38,547 bases of DNA from a virus, in the IMG/VR virus record IMGVR_UViG_3300047678_000129, positions 1 through 38,547 of that record. The stretch is one strand, 5' to 3'. A program made the position numbers and the translations under genes. Positions 21,814 through 31,930 of the stretch are shown piece by piece. The first letter of the stretch is position 1, and each line of letters opens with the position of its first letter. Below the pieces are notes generated by a model, which was not told the DNA's origin, ran no database searches, and was given only the letters and a program-made list of their open reading frames with translations.

Positions 21814-24800
21814 TGCCGTTCACATACAACAAAGAGGACCTGGGCTTTACCGAAGTCGGTCATCCGACCGGCTTTGTCGTAACGCCCGACGCAGACTCGC
21901 TGGCGGCGACAAATCCGCAGGCTCCTACCCTACCAGACGCACTCAAGCCGCCGCTCCTGCGCCAACCCAGCGCCCCTGGCGACTCATTGGACGTGCCAGA
22001 GACGGGCGAGCCGCTTCCGGCCCCCGAATTTGACGCGGACGTTAACTTTTTGGGCGCTCCGTCGCCCGACACGACGACCGTTACAACTCAAAAGCCTGAG
22101 AAGCGGTCAGTCCTCGCCGCCGCGTTCCGGCAGGAGAACCTTGTCGTCGCGGCGATTGATGCGCTCTCGCGGGATTTCGTGTTCAAGGCGGACCCCAACC
22201 ACAACCCCTGGGACACGATCAAGGGCACCGACCTCGAAGGCAACTGGAAGGATTTCGTCGGCTCGCGCTCGCAGGCGGAAACCGACGCCATCGCGGATCG
22301 CATCCATGCGGAGCGCAAGGACCGCGAGACCATCGAGGAAGCCGGATGGTGGGGCACCGGCGCAATGCTTCTGGCGGGCATCCTCGACCCGACGATGCTC
22401 ATTCCCATCGGCGGCGAGGTCGCCAAGGGATTGCAGGGCGCGAAGCTCGCGGCGGCGGCAACGCAGGCGGCGAGAACCGGCGCCGTCATCGGCGGTATCA
22501 CGGCGGCACACGAGACAGGCTTGCAGGCGTTGCAGTACGAGCGCCCGCTAGAGCAAAGCGTTGCAGCCGTGGGCGGCTCAATTGTACTCGGCGCCCTGTT
22601 GGGGGCTGGCGCGTCCGGTCTTGCTTCGCGCGAGTTCTCGCGCGTATCCGCAAACCTTGAGGCCGTGTTGAAGGTTCCAGCCGACAGCAAGGCTGATCCG
22701 TTCGGCATGGGCGGGCTCGATACGCTTATGAAGGAAGGGCAGAGCGCGGGCGCTCAAGCGGTTGAAAGCAAATCTCCTGCCGTCCTCAAGCCGATGCTCG
22801 GCCTTGAGAAGGTCAACCAAATTGAAAACCCCATCGGGCGCGCCGTGACCGCGCCGCTGCGCTGGGTGATGAGGCAGGACCCGCTTATCCGGTCACTGAC
22901 GAGCCCGATCCCGTCCGTGAGAGAGGGGGCAACGCAGCTCGCGGAAACCGTGCTCGGTCTAACGCGGAACGCCAAAGGCGAGACGACCGCGCCGCTCGGT
23001 GGCGCCGTCGAGACGCGCATCGCCCAACATGGCTCCGCCATCGAGGGCAAAGCTGTCCGCGATACCGATGCGATCTTCGGCGACTACGTGAAGCGCGTTA
23101 AAGGAGAAGGCGGCAAGCCGCTGCGCGAGGATGCGTTCTGGGAAGAAGTCGGCCGCTCCAAGGTTCGGTTCAACAAGCACGACATTCCAGAGGTCGCGAA
23201 GGCGGCGAAATATTACGACGACAACGTGTTTATGCCGACCGCCAAGAAGGCCGTCAAACTCGGGCTGCTGAAAAAGGAAGTGCTGGGCGGCGAGCCTGCT
23301 GCGGAAGGCGCCGAGCGTGCAAAGAAATTCCCCGGCCTTGACCGGCACAAGGCGCTGGACCCTATGCGCAAGCTCGTGCGCAACATTGAACGGGCACTTG
23401 GCACCAGAGGCTCGCCGGATGTGTTCGACGCCACGGTCGAGGCGCTGGATCGCGTCCATCCCCCATTGCTTGAGGCGGTGCAGCGCGCGGTTGCAGAGCA
23501 TTCGGCTGGCGTTACTCCGCAAGAAATTGAAAGCGTGCGCGGAATGCACAAGTTTGTGCAGGAGCAGAAGGGCACAAAGCCAGGTCAGCGCCTTATTCCT
23601 TGGATCGTGGCGGGCGGCGGCATTAAGGACGAAGGCGGTGACGTGCTGCAAATCATCGGCAAGCACAAGGCGCGGCCCTTCCTGATTTCCAAGAACGGCC
23701 AGCGCCTTGATGATCTTGCCCTCCGTGCCTGGGAGAACGGGTTTCTACAGACTTCCGAGCGGCCAACGATCAACGACATTCTCGACGCTATCCGCGAGGA
23801 TTTCGCGGGCAAGCCCGTTGTCAGATCAGGCGACAGCGAGGCGCTTATAAATCACCAGACGGCGGAAGATTTTCGCACGCAACTCGAAGCGATGGGCGTC
23901 ACGAATGCAGCGGACGGGGACGAAGCGGTAAGCCAATTCCTGGCGGCAAAGGCGGCTCAAGCCGGGGCAACACCAACGGCAGATGGCCGCGCCGCTATTA
24001 AGAAAGCCCTCGACGACGCGCTCGGCCATCCGAGCGCCGCACCTGCAATCGAGTTCTCACCAACGACTGCCGCGCGCGTGTGGGATGACGAAGGCCAGTC
24101 GTACCTGTCCCGCGTTTACAACAAGGACATGATCGCGAAGCGATACGGAGAGTTCAAAAAGATAATCACGGACTGGATTGAAAGCCGACAGGTCCGCGCC
24201 GAAGCGGTGTTGAACAGTGCGGAAGGCGGCGGCGAGGACGCGGGCAAGCTCGCCGAGTTTGTATCGCTTGAGCCTGATGCGGTTGACGACATCGCGCACA
24301 AGGCAATCGAAAATATCCTAGGCCACCCAGATGGCCAGATGATGTTTGACTTGCCAGCATCCATTAGCGGCCCGCTCAAGGCACGCACGCTGCGCATCCC
24401 CGACAAGATGATCGAAGAATTTTTAGAGCGCAACATTCGCCACGTAGCTCGGTATTACCTGCGAACGGTTGTCCCCCAACTCGAAATGCACGCCGTATTT
24501 GGCGACCTCGAAATGACCGGGCTTCGCGCAAAGATCAGCGAAGAAGCCAAGAACCTCGCGAGTGCCGCCAAGACGCAGAAGGCGTCCGAGCGGATCATGG
24601 GCGAAAAGGGCTTCCTCAGGGAGGGCATCGATGACCTTGAGGCGATGCGCGACCGCCTTATGGGCCGCTTCAACACTTCGGACCCGAGTTCAAAGCTCGT
24701 TCGTCTCGGTCGCGGTATCAGGCAATGGAATTTTCTATCTCACCTTGGGAACATGACGCTCTCGGCGCTCTCCGATTCCATGCGCATCATGGCGGTTCAC

Positions 24801-25943
24801 GGCGTCAAGGCGCAGTTCGCCGATGCGTTCCTGCCGATGATTGACAACATGAAGGCATTGAAGCTCACTTCTGAGGAAGTGCGACTGGCCGGGACGGCGC
24901 TCGACCTTGAGCTCGGCACGCGCTCGTCCCTCATCGCAGATGTTCTCGACGATTACGGGCGATATTCCAAATTTGAGCGAATGCTGCATTGGGGGACGGA
25001 GAAGTTCGGTTTCATCACCGGCATGAACCATTGGAACGCCGGGTGGAAAAGCGTAGCTGGCGTCGTCACCATCAAGAAGATCGTCCAGGCGGCGCAGCGC
25101 GTGGCGGAAGGCAAGGCGTCCGCCAAGGACATCGAGAAGCTGGCGGCATCGTCCATCGACCAGCGCCACGCGGAGATCATAGCGCAACAGTTCGCGGAGC
25201 ACGGTCAAGTCATGCCGGGAACCATCGGCAGCACCGTGTTTCATCCGAATACGCTCGCCTGGAACACCGCCGACCCGAACATAAGGCACGCGGTTGAAGC
25301 GTTGCGCGCTGCCGTCAAGCGTGACGTTGACCGCATCATCATCACACCCGGCCAAGACAAGCCGTTGTGGATGTCAACGGAGGTCGGTGCCCTTGCTGGT
25401 CAGTTCCAATCGTTCGGCATGGCGACTGTGCAGAGAACAATCCTTGCGGGTCTGCAAGAGAGGGATGCGGGCGTTCTGATCGGCATGATGTCCATGATGG
25501 CGATGGGCGCGATGTCCGTCTACCTGCGCAACATCGCGAACGGCAAGGAGCAACCCGACAACCTGGCGCAATGGGTCGAGAACTCAATCGACGCCTCGGG
25601 CCTCGTCGCATACCTGTTCCAGGTCAACCATTTTGCGGAGCAATGGACGAACGGCGCTATTGGCCTGTCGGCGCTGACCGGAAAACCGATCTCCCGCTAT
25701 GCCGCCCGCAATTGGCTCGACGCCGTGCTCGGGCCTACGGCTGGCACGCTCAACGATTTGCGCGGCGCGACCGCCGACACGTTCAGCCATGTGTTCAGTA
25801 ACGAGCCGATGCATGAAAGCGATGTGCGGGCGTTGCGGCGCATCCTACCGTTGCAAAATCTTTTCTATCTCTCGTGGCTGTTCCGGCAAATGGAACAGTC
25901 AACCAGTCGCGCGCTTGGCGCCGTACCATCGGGGAAACGATAA
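21813..25943 (+). CDS. Large internal virion (ejection) protein, gp16-like, 1376 aa
   Basis: ATG 21813 overlaps the previous stop as TGATG. The protein is very long and mostly helical, with early apolar segments ([20 protein letters not shown] and [20 protein letters not shown]) that could insert in membrane and later regions such as [21 protein letters not shown] final apolar patch ([20 protein letters not shown]) precedes the tail. Size and position match the last internal core protein of podoviruses (T7 gp16), ejected to form the trans-envelope channel. No transglycosylase motif was recognised, which fits the amidase being in the previous gene. Confidence 0.8.
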   Translation: MPFTYNKEDLGFTEVGHPTGFVVTPDADSLAATNPQAPTLPDALKPPLLRQPSAPGDSLDVPETGEPLPAPEFDADVNFLGAPSPDTTTVTTQKPEKRSVLAAAFRQENLVVAAIDALSRDFVFKADPNHNPWDTIKGTDLEGNWKDFVGSRSQAETDAIADRIHAERKDRETIEEAGWWGTGAMLLAGILDPTMLIPIGGEVAKGLQGAKLAAAATQAARTGAVIGGITAAHETGLQALQYERPLEQSVAAVGGSIVLGALLGAGASGLASREFSRVSANLEAVLKVPADSKADPFGMGGLDTLMKEGQSAGAQAVESKSPAVLKPMLGLEKVNQIENPIGRAVTAPLRWVMRQDPLIRSLTSPIPSVREGATQLAETVLGLTRNAKGETTAPLGGAVETRIAQHGSAIEGKAVRDTDAIFGDYVKRVKGEGGKPLREDAFWEEVGRSKVRFNKHDIPEVAKAAKYYDDNVFMPTAKKAVKLGLLKKEVLGGEPAAEGAERAKKFPGLDRHKALDPMRKLVRNIERALGTRGSPDVFDATVEALDRVHPPLLEAVQRAVAEHSAGVTPQEIESVRGMHKFVQEQKGTKPGQRLIPWIVAGGGIKDEGGDVLQIIGKHKARPFLISKNGQRLDDLALRAWENGFLQTSERPTINDILDAIREDFAGKPVVRSGDSEALINHQTAEDFRTQLEAMGVTNAADGDEAVSQFLAAKAAQAGATPTADGRAAIKKALDDALGHPSAAPAIEFSPTTAARVWDDEGQSYLSRVYNKDMIAKRYGEFKKIITDWIESRQVRAEAVLNSAEGGGEDAGKLAEFVSLEPDAVDDIAHKAIENILGHPDGQMMFDLPASISGPLKARTLRIPDKMIEEFLERNIRHVARYYLRTVVPQLEMHAVFGDLEMTGLRAKISEEAKNLASAAKTQKASERIMGEKGFLREGIDDLEAMRDRLMGRFNTSDPSSKLVRLGRGIRQWNFLSHLGNMTLSALSDSMRIMAVHGVKAQFADAFLPMIDNMKALKLTSEEVRLAGTALDLELGTRSSLIADVLDDYGRYSKFERMLHWGTEKFGFITGMNHWNAGWKSVAGVVTIKKIVQAAQRVAEGKASAKDIEKLAASSIDQRHAEIIAQQFAEHGQVMPGTIGSTVFHPNTLAWNTADPNIRHAVEALRAAVKRDVDRIIITPGQDKPLWMSTEVGALAGQFQSFGMATVQRTILAGLQERDAGVLIGMMSMMAMGAMSVYLRNIANGKEQPDNLAQWVENSIDASGLVAYLFQVNHFAEQWTNGAIGLSALTGKPISRYAARNWLDAVLGPTAGTLNDLRGATADTFSHVFSNEPMHESDVRALRRILPLQNLFYLSWLFRQMEQSTSRALGAVPSGKR

Positions 25944-27358
25944 TGGGCGTTTCACAGGTTTACGCACCGCTGGTTTACACCTGCAACGGGGTGACGACAT
26001 CGTTCCCAGTTACATGGGAGTTTTTCGCTGAAGGCGATTTGCTCGTGACGGAAATCGTCACGGCAACAGGCGCCGAGACGGTCAAGACGATCTCAACCCA
26101 CTACGATGTGACGGGCGGCGCCGTAGATGGCGACGACAACCCGATTGCAACGCCGGGGACGGGTGCAGTCGTGGCGCTTGTCGCTCCCGCGTCCGGCCTC
26201 AAGTGGCGCATCGAGCGCGTGACGGCAGAAACCCAAGGCACCACGTTTTCCAGCAACGACGCATTCCCGCCAAAGACCATCGAGGGCGCTTACGACCGGC
26301 GCGCTCTGGTCGAGCAGGAGTTGCGGCACTTCACGCGGCGCTCGGTCATGCAGAGCGTGGCGTCCCTTGCGGCGCTGGGAGAGATCGCGCTTCCCGAGGC
26401 GGCGGCGGGACAAATCATCGGCTGGAACAGTGACGGCACGGCGTTGGACAACCTAGGCACTCCCGTTGATGCGGGAACCGTTGTCGTCTCCGACTACATC
26501 TTGACGCTGATTGACGATGCGGACGCCGCCACGGCACGAGCGACACTCGGGCTCACCATCGGCACCAACGTCCAAGCCTACGACGCAGACCTCACGACCT
26601 GGGCCAGTCTCACGCCATCAGCCAATGCGCAGAGCCTCGTGACGGCTGCGAATTATGCGGCCATGCGCAGCTTGCTCGGGCTCGTGATCGGGACCGATGT
26701 CCAGGCGTATGACGCGGACTTGACCGCGTGGGCTGGCGTCAACCCGTCCTCGTATTCGACAACGGCGCAGATCGCGGCGGCCTATCAGCCGCTTGATGCC
26801 GACCTGACCTCGTGGGCCGCCATCACGCGGGCGTCCGGCTTCGATACGTTCGCGACAACGCCAAGCTCCGCCAATCTCAGGTCGCTCCTGACCGATGAAA
26901 CGGGTTCCGGCTCTCTTGTGTTCGCGACCTCGCCGACGCTGGTTACTCCGGTGCTCGGCACGCCGTCGAGCGGAACGCTTTCAAACTGCACGGGCTACCC
27001 GACCGCGCAGTTGACCGGCGCGGGGACCGGCGTTCTCACGTTCCTTGCAACGCCGTCGAGCGCGAACCTTCTTGCTGCTGTAACCGACGAGACGGGCACG
27101 GGCGCGCTCGTATTCGGCACGGGCCCGACGATTTCAGGGGCCACGCTGTCGGGCAACGCCACGCTGTCGCAAGCGGCCTTGTTCACCGGCATCATCACAC
27201 CGACAACGCTCGCCGCCAACACCGACGATTGGGCGCCGACCGGGTTTTCGACGGCCTCCGTCATTCGCGTGGCGGCATCGAGCGCGGTCAATCTTACGGG
27301 CATCGCGGCGGGCGCGGCTGGGCGCACGATCTTCCTGCACAATCACGCTCAAGGATGA
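25943..27358 (+). CDS. Tail fibre, N-terminal part (frame ends early)
   Basis: ATG 25943 overlaps the previous stop as TAATG. The first about 150 residues ([20 protein letters not shown], then FEGAYDRR-like [20 protein letters not shown]) match the T7 tail-fibre N-terminal domain that attaches fibres to the tail. A region of short repeats follows ([16 protein letters not shown] and [16 protein letters not shown], then [20 protein letters not shown]), typical of phage fibre shafts. The frame stops at 27358 just where the sequence would be expected to continue into the next ORF. Probably the front half of a broken or frameshifted fibre gene. Confidence 0.85.
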   Translation: MGVSQVYAPLVYTCNGVTTSFPVTWEFFAEGDLLVTEIVTATGAETVKTISTHYDVTGGAVDGDDNPIATPGTGAVVALVAPASGLKWRIERVTAETQGTTFSSNDAFPPKTIEGAYDRRALVEQELRHFTRRSVMQSVASLAALGEIALPEAAAGQIIGWNSDGTALDNLGTPVDAGTVVVSDYILTLIDDADAATARATLGLTIGTNVQAYDADLTTWASLTPSANAQSLVTAANYAAMRSLLGLVIGTDVQAYDADLTAWAGVNPSSYSTTAQIAAAYQPLDADLTSWAAITRASGFDTFATTPSSANLRSLLTDETGSGSLVFATSPTLVTPVLGTPSSGTLSNCTGYPTAQLTGAGTGVLTFLATPSSANLLAAVTDETGTGALVFGTGPTISGATLSGNATLSQAALFTGIITPTTLAANTDDWAPTGFSTASVIRVAASSAVNLTGIAAGAAGRTIFLHNHAQG

Positions 27359-27359
27359 T

Positions 27360-28958
27360 GTGACATCGACGGCGGCGAACCGCTTTGCACTCACGGCCGA
27401 TATTGCGCTCGCGACCGACGCTTTTGTGATGCTTCAGTATGACGGCACATCGTCACGCTGGCGCGCGGTCAGCGGCGGTGGTAGCGGCGGTGGTAGCGGC
27501 TCGTCGCTTGGCAACTATTCCGGTTCCGGCGACCTCGTATCTATCACCAACGCGGACGGCACGAACCGCGTGCTCTATTTTCCGGCCGGGTTTGTCACGT
27601 CATCGTTTTTCATCGGCGACGGCGGCGCGAGCCTCACGCACACGACCGCGCTCGAAGGCTATTACAATATCGGTATCGGCTGGCGCTGCCTCACGAACAT
27701 TCGTAAGGGCTCTTACAATACGTTCTGCGGCTTCGAGGCCGGACAGGACATCTACGACAACAACTACAATACCGGCTTTGGCGAAGCGGCCCAGATTTAT
27801 AACGTGTCGGGTAATGGCAACACAACAATTGGGTGGAAGGCTGGCCTCGGGACCACGGGCGTCGGGCTCGGCAATTACAACACCGCTGGCGGATACGGTG
27901 CTTTGCTTAACCCGTCATCAGCGGTCGCCAACAATACGGCATGGGGCAGCTTCACGCTCGCGGACGCCGCGTTTTCTGGCAACAGCAACGTGTGCATCGG
28001 ATACGGCGCGGGCTATCAATTCACGTCCGCTTTCAACAACATAGTGATTACCTCTAGTGGCACCGGCATGGGTATCACGACGGGGGATTACAACACGATC
28101 ATCGGGACGTACACGTCCCCGTCCTCATCCCTGTCCAATAACATCGTGCTTGCTGACGGGCAGGGCAACGTTCGCGCTCAGTGCGACAACACCGGCATCT
28201 GGACCGGCATCCAACCGCGCGGCTGGATCGCAGGGCTCAACCTTGCGAACAACGGCACCGATGCGACGAATGACATCGACATCGCCGAAGGCACCTGTCG
28301 CAACGCGGCCAACACGGGCGACATGACACTGGCAGCCACGCTCACGAAACAGCTCGACGCGGCGTGGGCGGTTGGCACGAACGCCGGGGGCCGCGACACA
28401 GGTTCGATTGCTAACGGCACTTGGCACGTATGGCTCATCAAGCGGTCGGATACCGGCGTGGTTGATGCGTTGTTCTCGTTGAGCGCATCGGCGCCGACGA
28501 TGCCAACCAACTACGACCAGAAGCGCCGCATCGGCTCGATCTTGCGCGAAAGCGGCGCAATCGTCGCCTTCGTCCAGGACGGTGACGAGTTCCGCCGCAA
28601 GGTTGGCGTGCAGGACGTGGCAACAACAAACCCCGGTACGTCTGCGGTGACTTCAACGCTCAGCGTCCCGACTGGCATCCGGGTTTACGCCTACCTGATG
28701 ATCCACTTGCAGGCGGCATCGGCCGCTGCGCGCATCATCGTGACAGACCTCGATTTCACAGATGCCTCGCCCAACGCATCAACCGGCGCGGTTGGTTCTC
28801 ATACTGGTGGCAACAGCGCACAGGACGGCCGCACGAGCGACTGGATAAGAACAAACACGTCGGGGCAGGTGCGCTATCGCCTCGACAGCAGTGACGCATC
28901 GACCGCCGTCTATATCAACACGCACGGCTGGCGTGACAGGCGCGGGCGCGGAGGTTGA
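27360..28958 (+). CDS. Tail fibre, C-terminal part (separate frame)
   Basis: The first in-frame start is GTG 27360, with AAGGA (27351-27355) in front, giving 532 residues. Upstream of it the same frame already reads TITLKDD. That continues naturally into VTSTAANRFALTADIALATD and AFVMLQYDGTSSRWRAVSGG, the standard fibre segment that follows GRTIFLHN in the previous ORF. After a Gly/Ser linker come TNxGxGxxAG-like repeats (NTFCGFEAGQDIYDNNYNTG, NTTIGWKAGLG, NVCIGYGAGYQF), a beta-helical shaft pattern, and a C-terminal head likely to bind the host surface. It may be made as a separate protein by reinitiation or be the second half of a frameshifted gene. Confidence 0.8.
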   Translation: MTSTAANRFALTADIALATDAFVMLQYDGTSSRWRAVSGGGSGGGSGSSLGNYSGSGDLVSITNADGTNRVLYFPAGFVTSSFFIGDGGASLTHTTALEGYYNIGIGWRCLTNIRKGSYNTFCGFEAGQDIYDNNYNTGFGEAAQIYNVSGNGNTTIGWKAGLGTTGVGLGNYNTAGGYGALLNPSSAVANNTAWGSFTLADAAFSGNSNVCIGYGAGYQFTSAFNNIVITSSGTGMGITTGDYNTIIGTYTSPSSSLSNNIVLADGQGNVRAQCDNTGIWTGIQPRGWIAGLNLANNGTDATNDIDIAEGTCRNAANTGDMTLAATLTKQLDAAWAVGTNAGGRDTGSIANGTWHVWLIKRSDTGVVDALFSLSASAPTMPTNYDQKRRIGSILRESGAIVAFVQDGDEFRRKVGVQDVATTNPGTSAVTSTLSVPTGIRVYAYLMIHLQAASAAARIIVTDLDFTDASPNASTGAVGSHTGGNSAQDGRTSDWIRTNTSGQVRYRLDSSDASTAVYINTHGWRDRRGRGG

Positions 28959-28972
28959 TACTCACTAACCCT

Positions 28973-29001
28973 TTGCCGGTGAGTCGCCAGCGTGCTAATC
29001 T
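28973..29001 (+). promoter_or_regulatory. Candidate promoter for the lysis genes
   Basis: TTGCCG (28973-28978) and TAATCT (28996-29001) are separated by exactly 17 bp in the 127-bp gap between the fibre and endolysin genes. A weak dyad ACTCAC/GTGAGT (28960-28984) overlaps. No U-run terminator for the virion operon is evident. Confidence 0.4.
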
Positions 29002-29085
29002 AGTTTGTCAAGATGATTTTCTAGCCCACGGTATTACCTACATTTTGTTGCGTCCCGCGTCTGTCTGAAACCGCAGAGGCGCATC

Positions 29086-29961
29086 ATGGCTACGCGAGCG
29101 GCAATCGCTGCCGACTACCAGCAGAAATACGACAGCATGACGATCACGCGTCCCGGCGCGGTCGATGCTGCTGCCCGTCGCATCCTCAAGAATTGGGATG
29201 CCTACAAGGCCGTGGAAGCAAAGACCGGAGTCCCGGCCGCCTTCGTTGGAACGCTCCACATGCGCGAGTGCGACAACAATATGCGGGGCTGCCTCCACAA
29301 CGGCGAACTCATCATCGGCACCAACCGCAAGACGCGGCTCGTCCCTCGCGGTCGTGGTCCGTTCGCGACGTGGGAAGAAGCGGCGATTGACGCGCTCAAA
29401 TTCGACGGCTTCGCGGACATGGCGGACATGAGCATGGGCGCGCTGTGCGAAGCGGCGGAACGCTACAATGGCACCGGATATAGAGCCAAGGGTCGCCCGT
29501 CACCCTATGTCTGGGCCGGATCGCAGTTCTACAAGAGCGGCAAGTATATCCGTGACGGCGTGTACTCGGCGAGCGCCATTGATCCGCAGCTTGGCGTTGC
29601 TCCGGTGATGAAGCGCGTTCTCGAACTCGCACCCGGCACGTCAGCCGTCGCCAAGGTCGCTGCAAAGCGCACCGAGGAAAAGGCCGTGGTCAAGAACTCG
29701 CGGGCTCTCACCTGGGGCGAGCGGTACGCCGCGTTCTGCGAATACCTCGGGCTGAGCTGGGCCAGCGCCGTCACGTTCATTCAGGGCGCGCGGGACTTCC
29801 TCACCGACTGGCGCACGCTCGCCGTTCTGGGCGCGCTCGGATCGGCCTACGTGCTCGCGAAGTATTTCAAGTGGAACCTGCTGCAAGCCCACAAGGAAGG
29901 GCGCTACGTTCCGAGCGGCTTCAAGATACCCGCCGCCGATGGAGACAACGCCAATGCTTAA
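29086..29961 (+). CDS. Endolysin (lysozyme-family) with C-terminal membrane segment
   Basis: ATG 29086 follows AGAGGCG. The catalytic domain spans about residues 10-185 of 291: AVEAKTGVPAAFVGTLHMRE with a likely catalytic glutamate, then CLHNGE, AIDALKFDGFADMADMSMGA, LCEAAERYNGTGYRAKGRPS, PYVWAGSQFYKSGKYIRDG. This pattern is common in putative lysozyme-like hydrolases of rhizobial phages and chromosomes. A linker leads to a C-terminal hydrophobic helix (LAVLGALGSAYVLAKYF), which could anchor or help export it. It overlaps the next membrane gene by ATGCTTAA. Confidence 0.8.
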   Translation: MATRAAIAADYQQKYDSMTITRPGAVDAAARRILKNWDAYKAVEAKTGVPAAFVGTLHMRECDNNMRGCLHNGELIIGTNRKTRLVPRGRGPFATWEEAAIDALKFDGFADMADMSMGALCEAAERYNGTGYRAKGRPSPYVWAGSQFYKSGKYIRDGVYSASAIDPQLGVAPVMKRVLELAPGTSAVAKVAAKRTEEKAVVKNSRALTWGERYAAFCEYLGLSWASAVTFIQGARDFLTDWRTLAVLGALGSAYVLAKYFKWNLLQAHKEGRYVPSGFKIPAADGDNANA

Positions 29962-30385
29962 CATGCTCCAATCCTGGTGGCTGTGGCTCGGCCTCGGTGG
30001 CAGCGCCACGGCAATCGTCGTCGTCCTGCTCACCCTCAAGTATGCCGGTCTCGACAAACTGCTGGACATCGTGTCGGAGGCGATCCGACCGGCAGCGTCC
30101 GCAGTCGGCAACATGGCTGGCGACGTGATCCGCCTCTCGTGGGAGAATTTCCGCGACGGTGCGCTCCTCATCGCCACGAGCACGAAGGCAGTGTTCGCCT
30201 TGCTGGTGGTTAGCGCCGTGGTCGCGGGCTCGATGTATTTCCACACGGCGAAGAAGGTCGAGAAACGCACATGGGTGGCCGCGCATCGCGACTACACGTT
30301 GATACGCAAGCCCAAGCCCAAGCCAAAGCCGAAAGCGTCGTTTGATCCGCGCAGTACCGTGCATAAATCACTGGGCGGTTTATAG
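29954..30385 (+). CDS. Two-helix membrane protein, holin-like (143 aa)
   Basis: ATG 29954 overlaps the endolysin stop and has GGAGA at 29941-29945. An upstream in-frame ATG at 29939 has no such site. The protein has one helix near the N-terminus (WLWLGLGGSATAIVVVLLTL), a polar middle (SEAIRPAASAVGNMAGDVIR), a second helix (AVFALLVVSAVVAGSMYF) and a basic tail with a KPKPKPK repeat. Its position and topology suit a holin or pinholin, but the basic KP tail is also seen in spanin-like proteins. Confidence 0.65.
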   Translation: MLNMLQSWWLWLGLGGSATAIVVVLLTLKYAGLDKLLDIVSEAIRPAASAVGNMAGDVIRLSWENFRDGALLIATSTKAVFALLVVSAVVAGSMYFHTAKKVEKRTWVAAHRDYTLIRKPKPKPKPKASFDPRSTVHKSLGGL

Positions 30386-30404
30386 GGGCGCGGGGATCAC
30401 ATGA

Positions 30405-30665
30405 ATGCGGCGGAACCCAGAGACGCATTTCGACCCGGCCTCCTGGCTACAGGGCCGGGAGCACGCGGCTCTGTCGGCCCGCGTGTCCGCATTGGAGGCG
30501 TGGCGTACCGGATTGGAGGGCTACACGGAGATTGCACGGATTTACCTCCGCCGCCTCCTGCTCCTGGTCGTGATCTGGGGGCTCGCGATAGTGACGGCTT
30601 GCCTGCCGGGGACGCCCGCCGCAAGGCTGGCAACGGCTATAAGGGGGCTTTTGATCTCGGGCTGA
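30405..30665 (+). CDS. Small coiled-coil/one-helix membrane protein (86 aa)
   Basis: ATG 30405 is preceded by a GGGGCGGGGAT region; a competing ATG at 30401 opens another frame. The product has a charged helix (HAALSARVSALEAWRTGLEG) followed by a membrane segment (YLRRLLLLVVIWGLAIVTAC). This is the layout of small lysis accessory or antiholin-like proteins of rhizobial phages. The protein pattern favours this frame over the Pro/Gly-rich one. Confidence 0.6.
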   Translation: MRRNPETHFDPASWLQGREHAALSARVSALEAWRTGLEGYTEIARIYLRRLLLLVVIWGLAIVTACLPGTPAARLATAIRGLLISG

Positions 30666-30760
30666 CGTGGGCCTGCCGGGGCGGCTGGGCGATGGTGTTC
30701 TTCAACGTGGCGGGCTGCATCGGGTATGGTATTGGCCGCGCAATGGCGTGGGCGTTCTAA
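30662..30760 (+). CDS. Possible small membrane peptide (32 aa)
   Basis: A CTG at 30662 overlaps the previous stop as CTGA, with AAGGGGG upstream. The product (TWACRGGWAMVFFNVAGCIG, then YGIGRAMAWAF) is apolar. The stop overlaps the stop of the convergent minus-strand gene. The CTG start makes this uncertain; a shorter form from ATG 30695 is also possible. Confidence 0.35.
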   Translation: MTWACRGGWAMVFFNVAGCIGYGIGRAMAWAF

Positions 30761-31647
30761 GCCGCGAGCTTCACGCCGAGCACCTTGCCTTGCTGCATGG
30801 TCAACTCGGCAGCCTTGCAGAGTGCAACTAGGGCCTCGTCGAATTGCCCTCTGGGGAGCGCGCTGAGGCCCTTTTGTTGGGCGTGCTGGCAATAGGCCAG
30901 CCAAAGGCGTTTCGACTCCACGGACGCGCCTAGGGCCGGGGAAAGGCATTCCGCTGCGAAGGCGGCAACGTCAGCCATCTTGTGGGAGACTTCCACGACC
31001 GTTTTCGGAGTCTCTGCAACCTTCCTCTTGCCGTGCAGCGCCAGCCCGACCGCGAGTGATCCTCCGAGCACGGTGATGGACCGGAAGATTGCGAGGATTA
31101 GCGCGAGCCGCTGGGGCCTCATGCCCAGCTCATCGGCAAGCGCCGAGCGCGCCTGCGGCCGGGGCGCAGCGTCCAGCGCCACCCGCGCCGCAACCAATTC
31201 CCGGTCCGCCGCCGCTTGCGTGTTCCCCAGTAGCGTCCTGCAATTCAATGCGCAGCCCTTCTCGGCAGCCTTGGAGATCGCCGCTGCATCAGCGGCCCTC
31301 TTTGCGATCTCCGCGTCTGCAACCCGCTTCTCGGCGGCGGCGTGTGCCTCGGTAGCTTGGACGATTGGCGCGGCGTCCCGGAGCATCGCTTGCAGCTCGC
31401 GCTCGGTGTTCATTGCCGCCCAATAAATCTCCCCCACCACGATGGCGAACAGCAGGCCGGTGGCATAGAGCCATCCCCCGTTGGCGTACCCGTAGCCGAC
31501 GATTGCCGCGCCGACCAGAACGAGGAACGCGACGGCGACAATCAGCGGCGCTCCCTCGGACTGGAAGCCACCTGCGATCATGACGTTCCAGTAGGTCGCG
31601 GCGCTGACGACAGCGAGGCCGGATATGAAGGCGAGGAAGCGTATCAT
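30757..31647 (-). CDS. Membrane protein with coiled coil and D5-like C-terminal domain (296 aa)
   Basis: ATG 31647 has AAAGGG just upstream; a longer TTG start at 31677 would overlap the upstream gene. Membrane segments are seen at about residues 3-20, 34-54 and 59-78. An Ala-rich coiled coil (about 81-160) contains a GCALNC cysteine pair (132-136). A fourth membrane helix lies at about 181-204. The last about 70 residues (AFAAECLSPALGASVESKRL, WLAYCQHAQQ, LPRGQFDEALVAL) resemble the winged-helix domain at the C-terminus of D5/P4-type primases, here on a membrane protein. It is the last gene of the ParA cassette. Function unknown; signalling, exclusion or anchoring roles are possible. Confidence 0.7.
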   Translation of the reverse strand: MIRFLAFISGLAVVSAATYWNVMIAGGFQSEGAPLIVAVAFLVLVGAAIVGYGYANGGWLYATGLLFAIVVGEIYWAAMNTERELQAMLRDAAPIVQATEAHAAAEKRVADAEIAKRAADAAAISKAAEKGCALNCRTLLGNTQAAADRELVAARVALDAAPRPQARSALADELGMRPQRLALILAIFRSITVLGGSLAVGLALHGKRKVAETPKTVVEVSHKMADVAAFAAECLSPALGASVESKRLWLAYCQHAQQKGLSALPRGQFDEALVALCKAAELTMQQGKVLGVKLAA

Positions 31648-31666
31648 TGGGCGCCCTTTGCGTGAA

Positions 31667-31918
31667 TCATTTTCCAAGTGCGGATCGTGCCACTCTGTTG
31701 ATGCCAGAAACGAGCGGCCAGTCGTCGCTTTCCCTGTATGCGGCGGTGCGCAATTCTATCTCGCGCAGCGCTCGCTCATAGCGTTCACTCACGCAGACGG
31801 GGCAGAAAGCCGGGTCGCCTTCATGCTCGCAGAGTTGGTCGCCCATGCCCCGGCATTTGCACGGGTGCAGCGGGTCAAAATCGTTGCCGCATTTCTGGCA
31901 CTGCTCGCCGATCTGCAT
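31667..31918 (-). CDS. Cysteine-rich putative zinc-binding protein (83 aa)
   Basis: ATG 31918 opens a short protein with clustered cysteines: CQKC (7-10), CKC (20-22), then C30 with EH, and CPVC (39-42). Several Cys pairs and a His suggest one or two zinc sites. The C-terminal half is a charged helix (VSERYERALREIELRTAAYR). It lies 12 bases after the RHH gene and ends 19 bases before the membrane gene start, so the four genes form one unit. Function not recognised. Confidence 0.7.
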   Translation of the reverse strand: MQIGEQCQKCGNDFDPLHPCKCRGMGDQLCEHEGDPAFCPVCVSERYERALREIELRTAAYRESDDWPLVSGINRVARSALGK

Positions 31919-31930
31919 TGCTTCAGCGAC

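Noticed and set aside
13639-28958. Diversity-generating retroelement, as in BPP-1-like podoviruses
   Set aside because: No reverse transcriptase and no template/variable repeat pair were found near the tail fibre.
30401-30760. 119-codon ORF overlapping the lysis-region membrane gene
   Set aside because: The N-terminal part is Pro/Gly/Arg-rich without family pattern; the 30405 frame gives a coiled coil plus membrane helix. Only its last 32 codons may be real.
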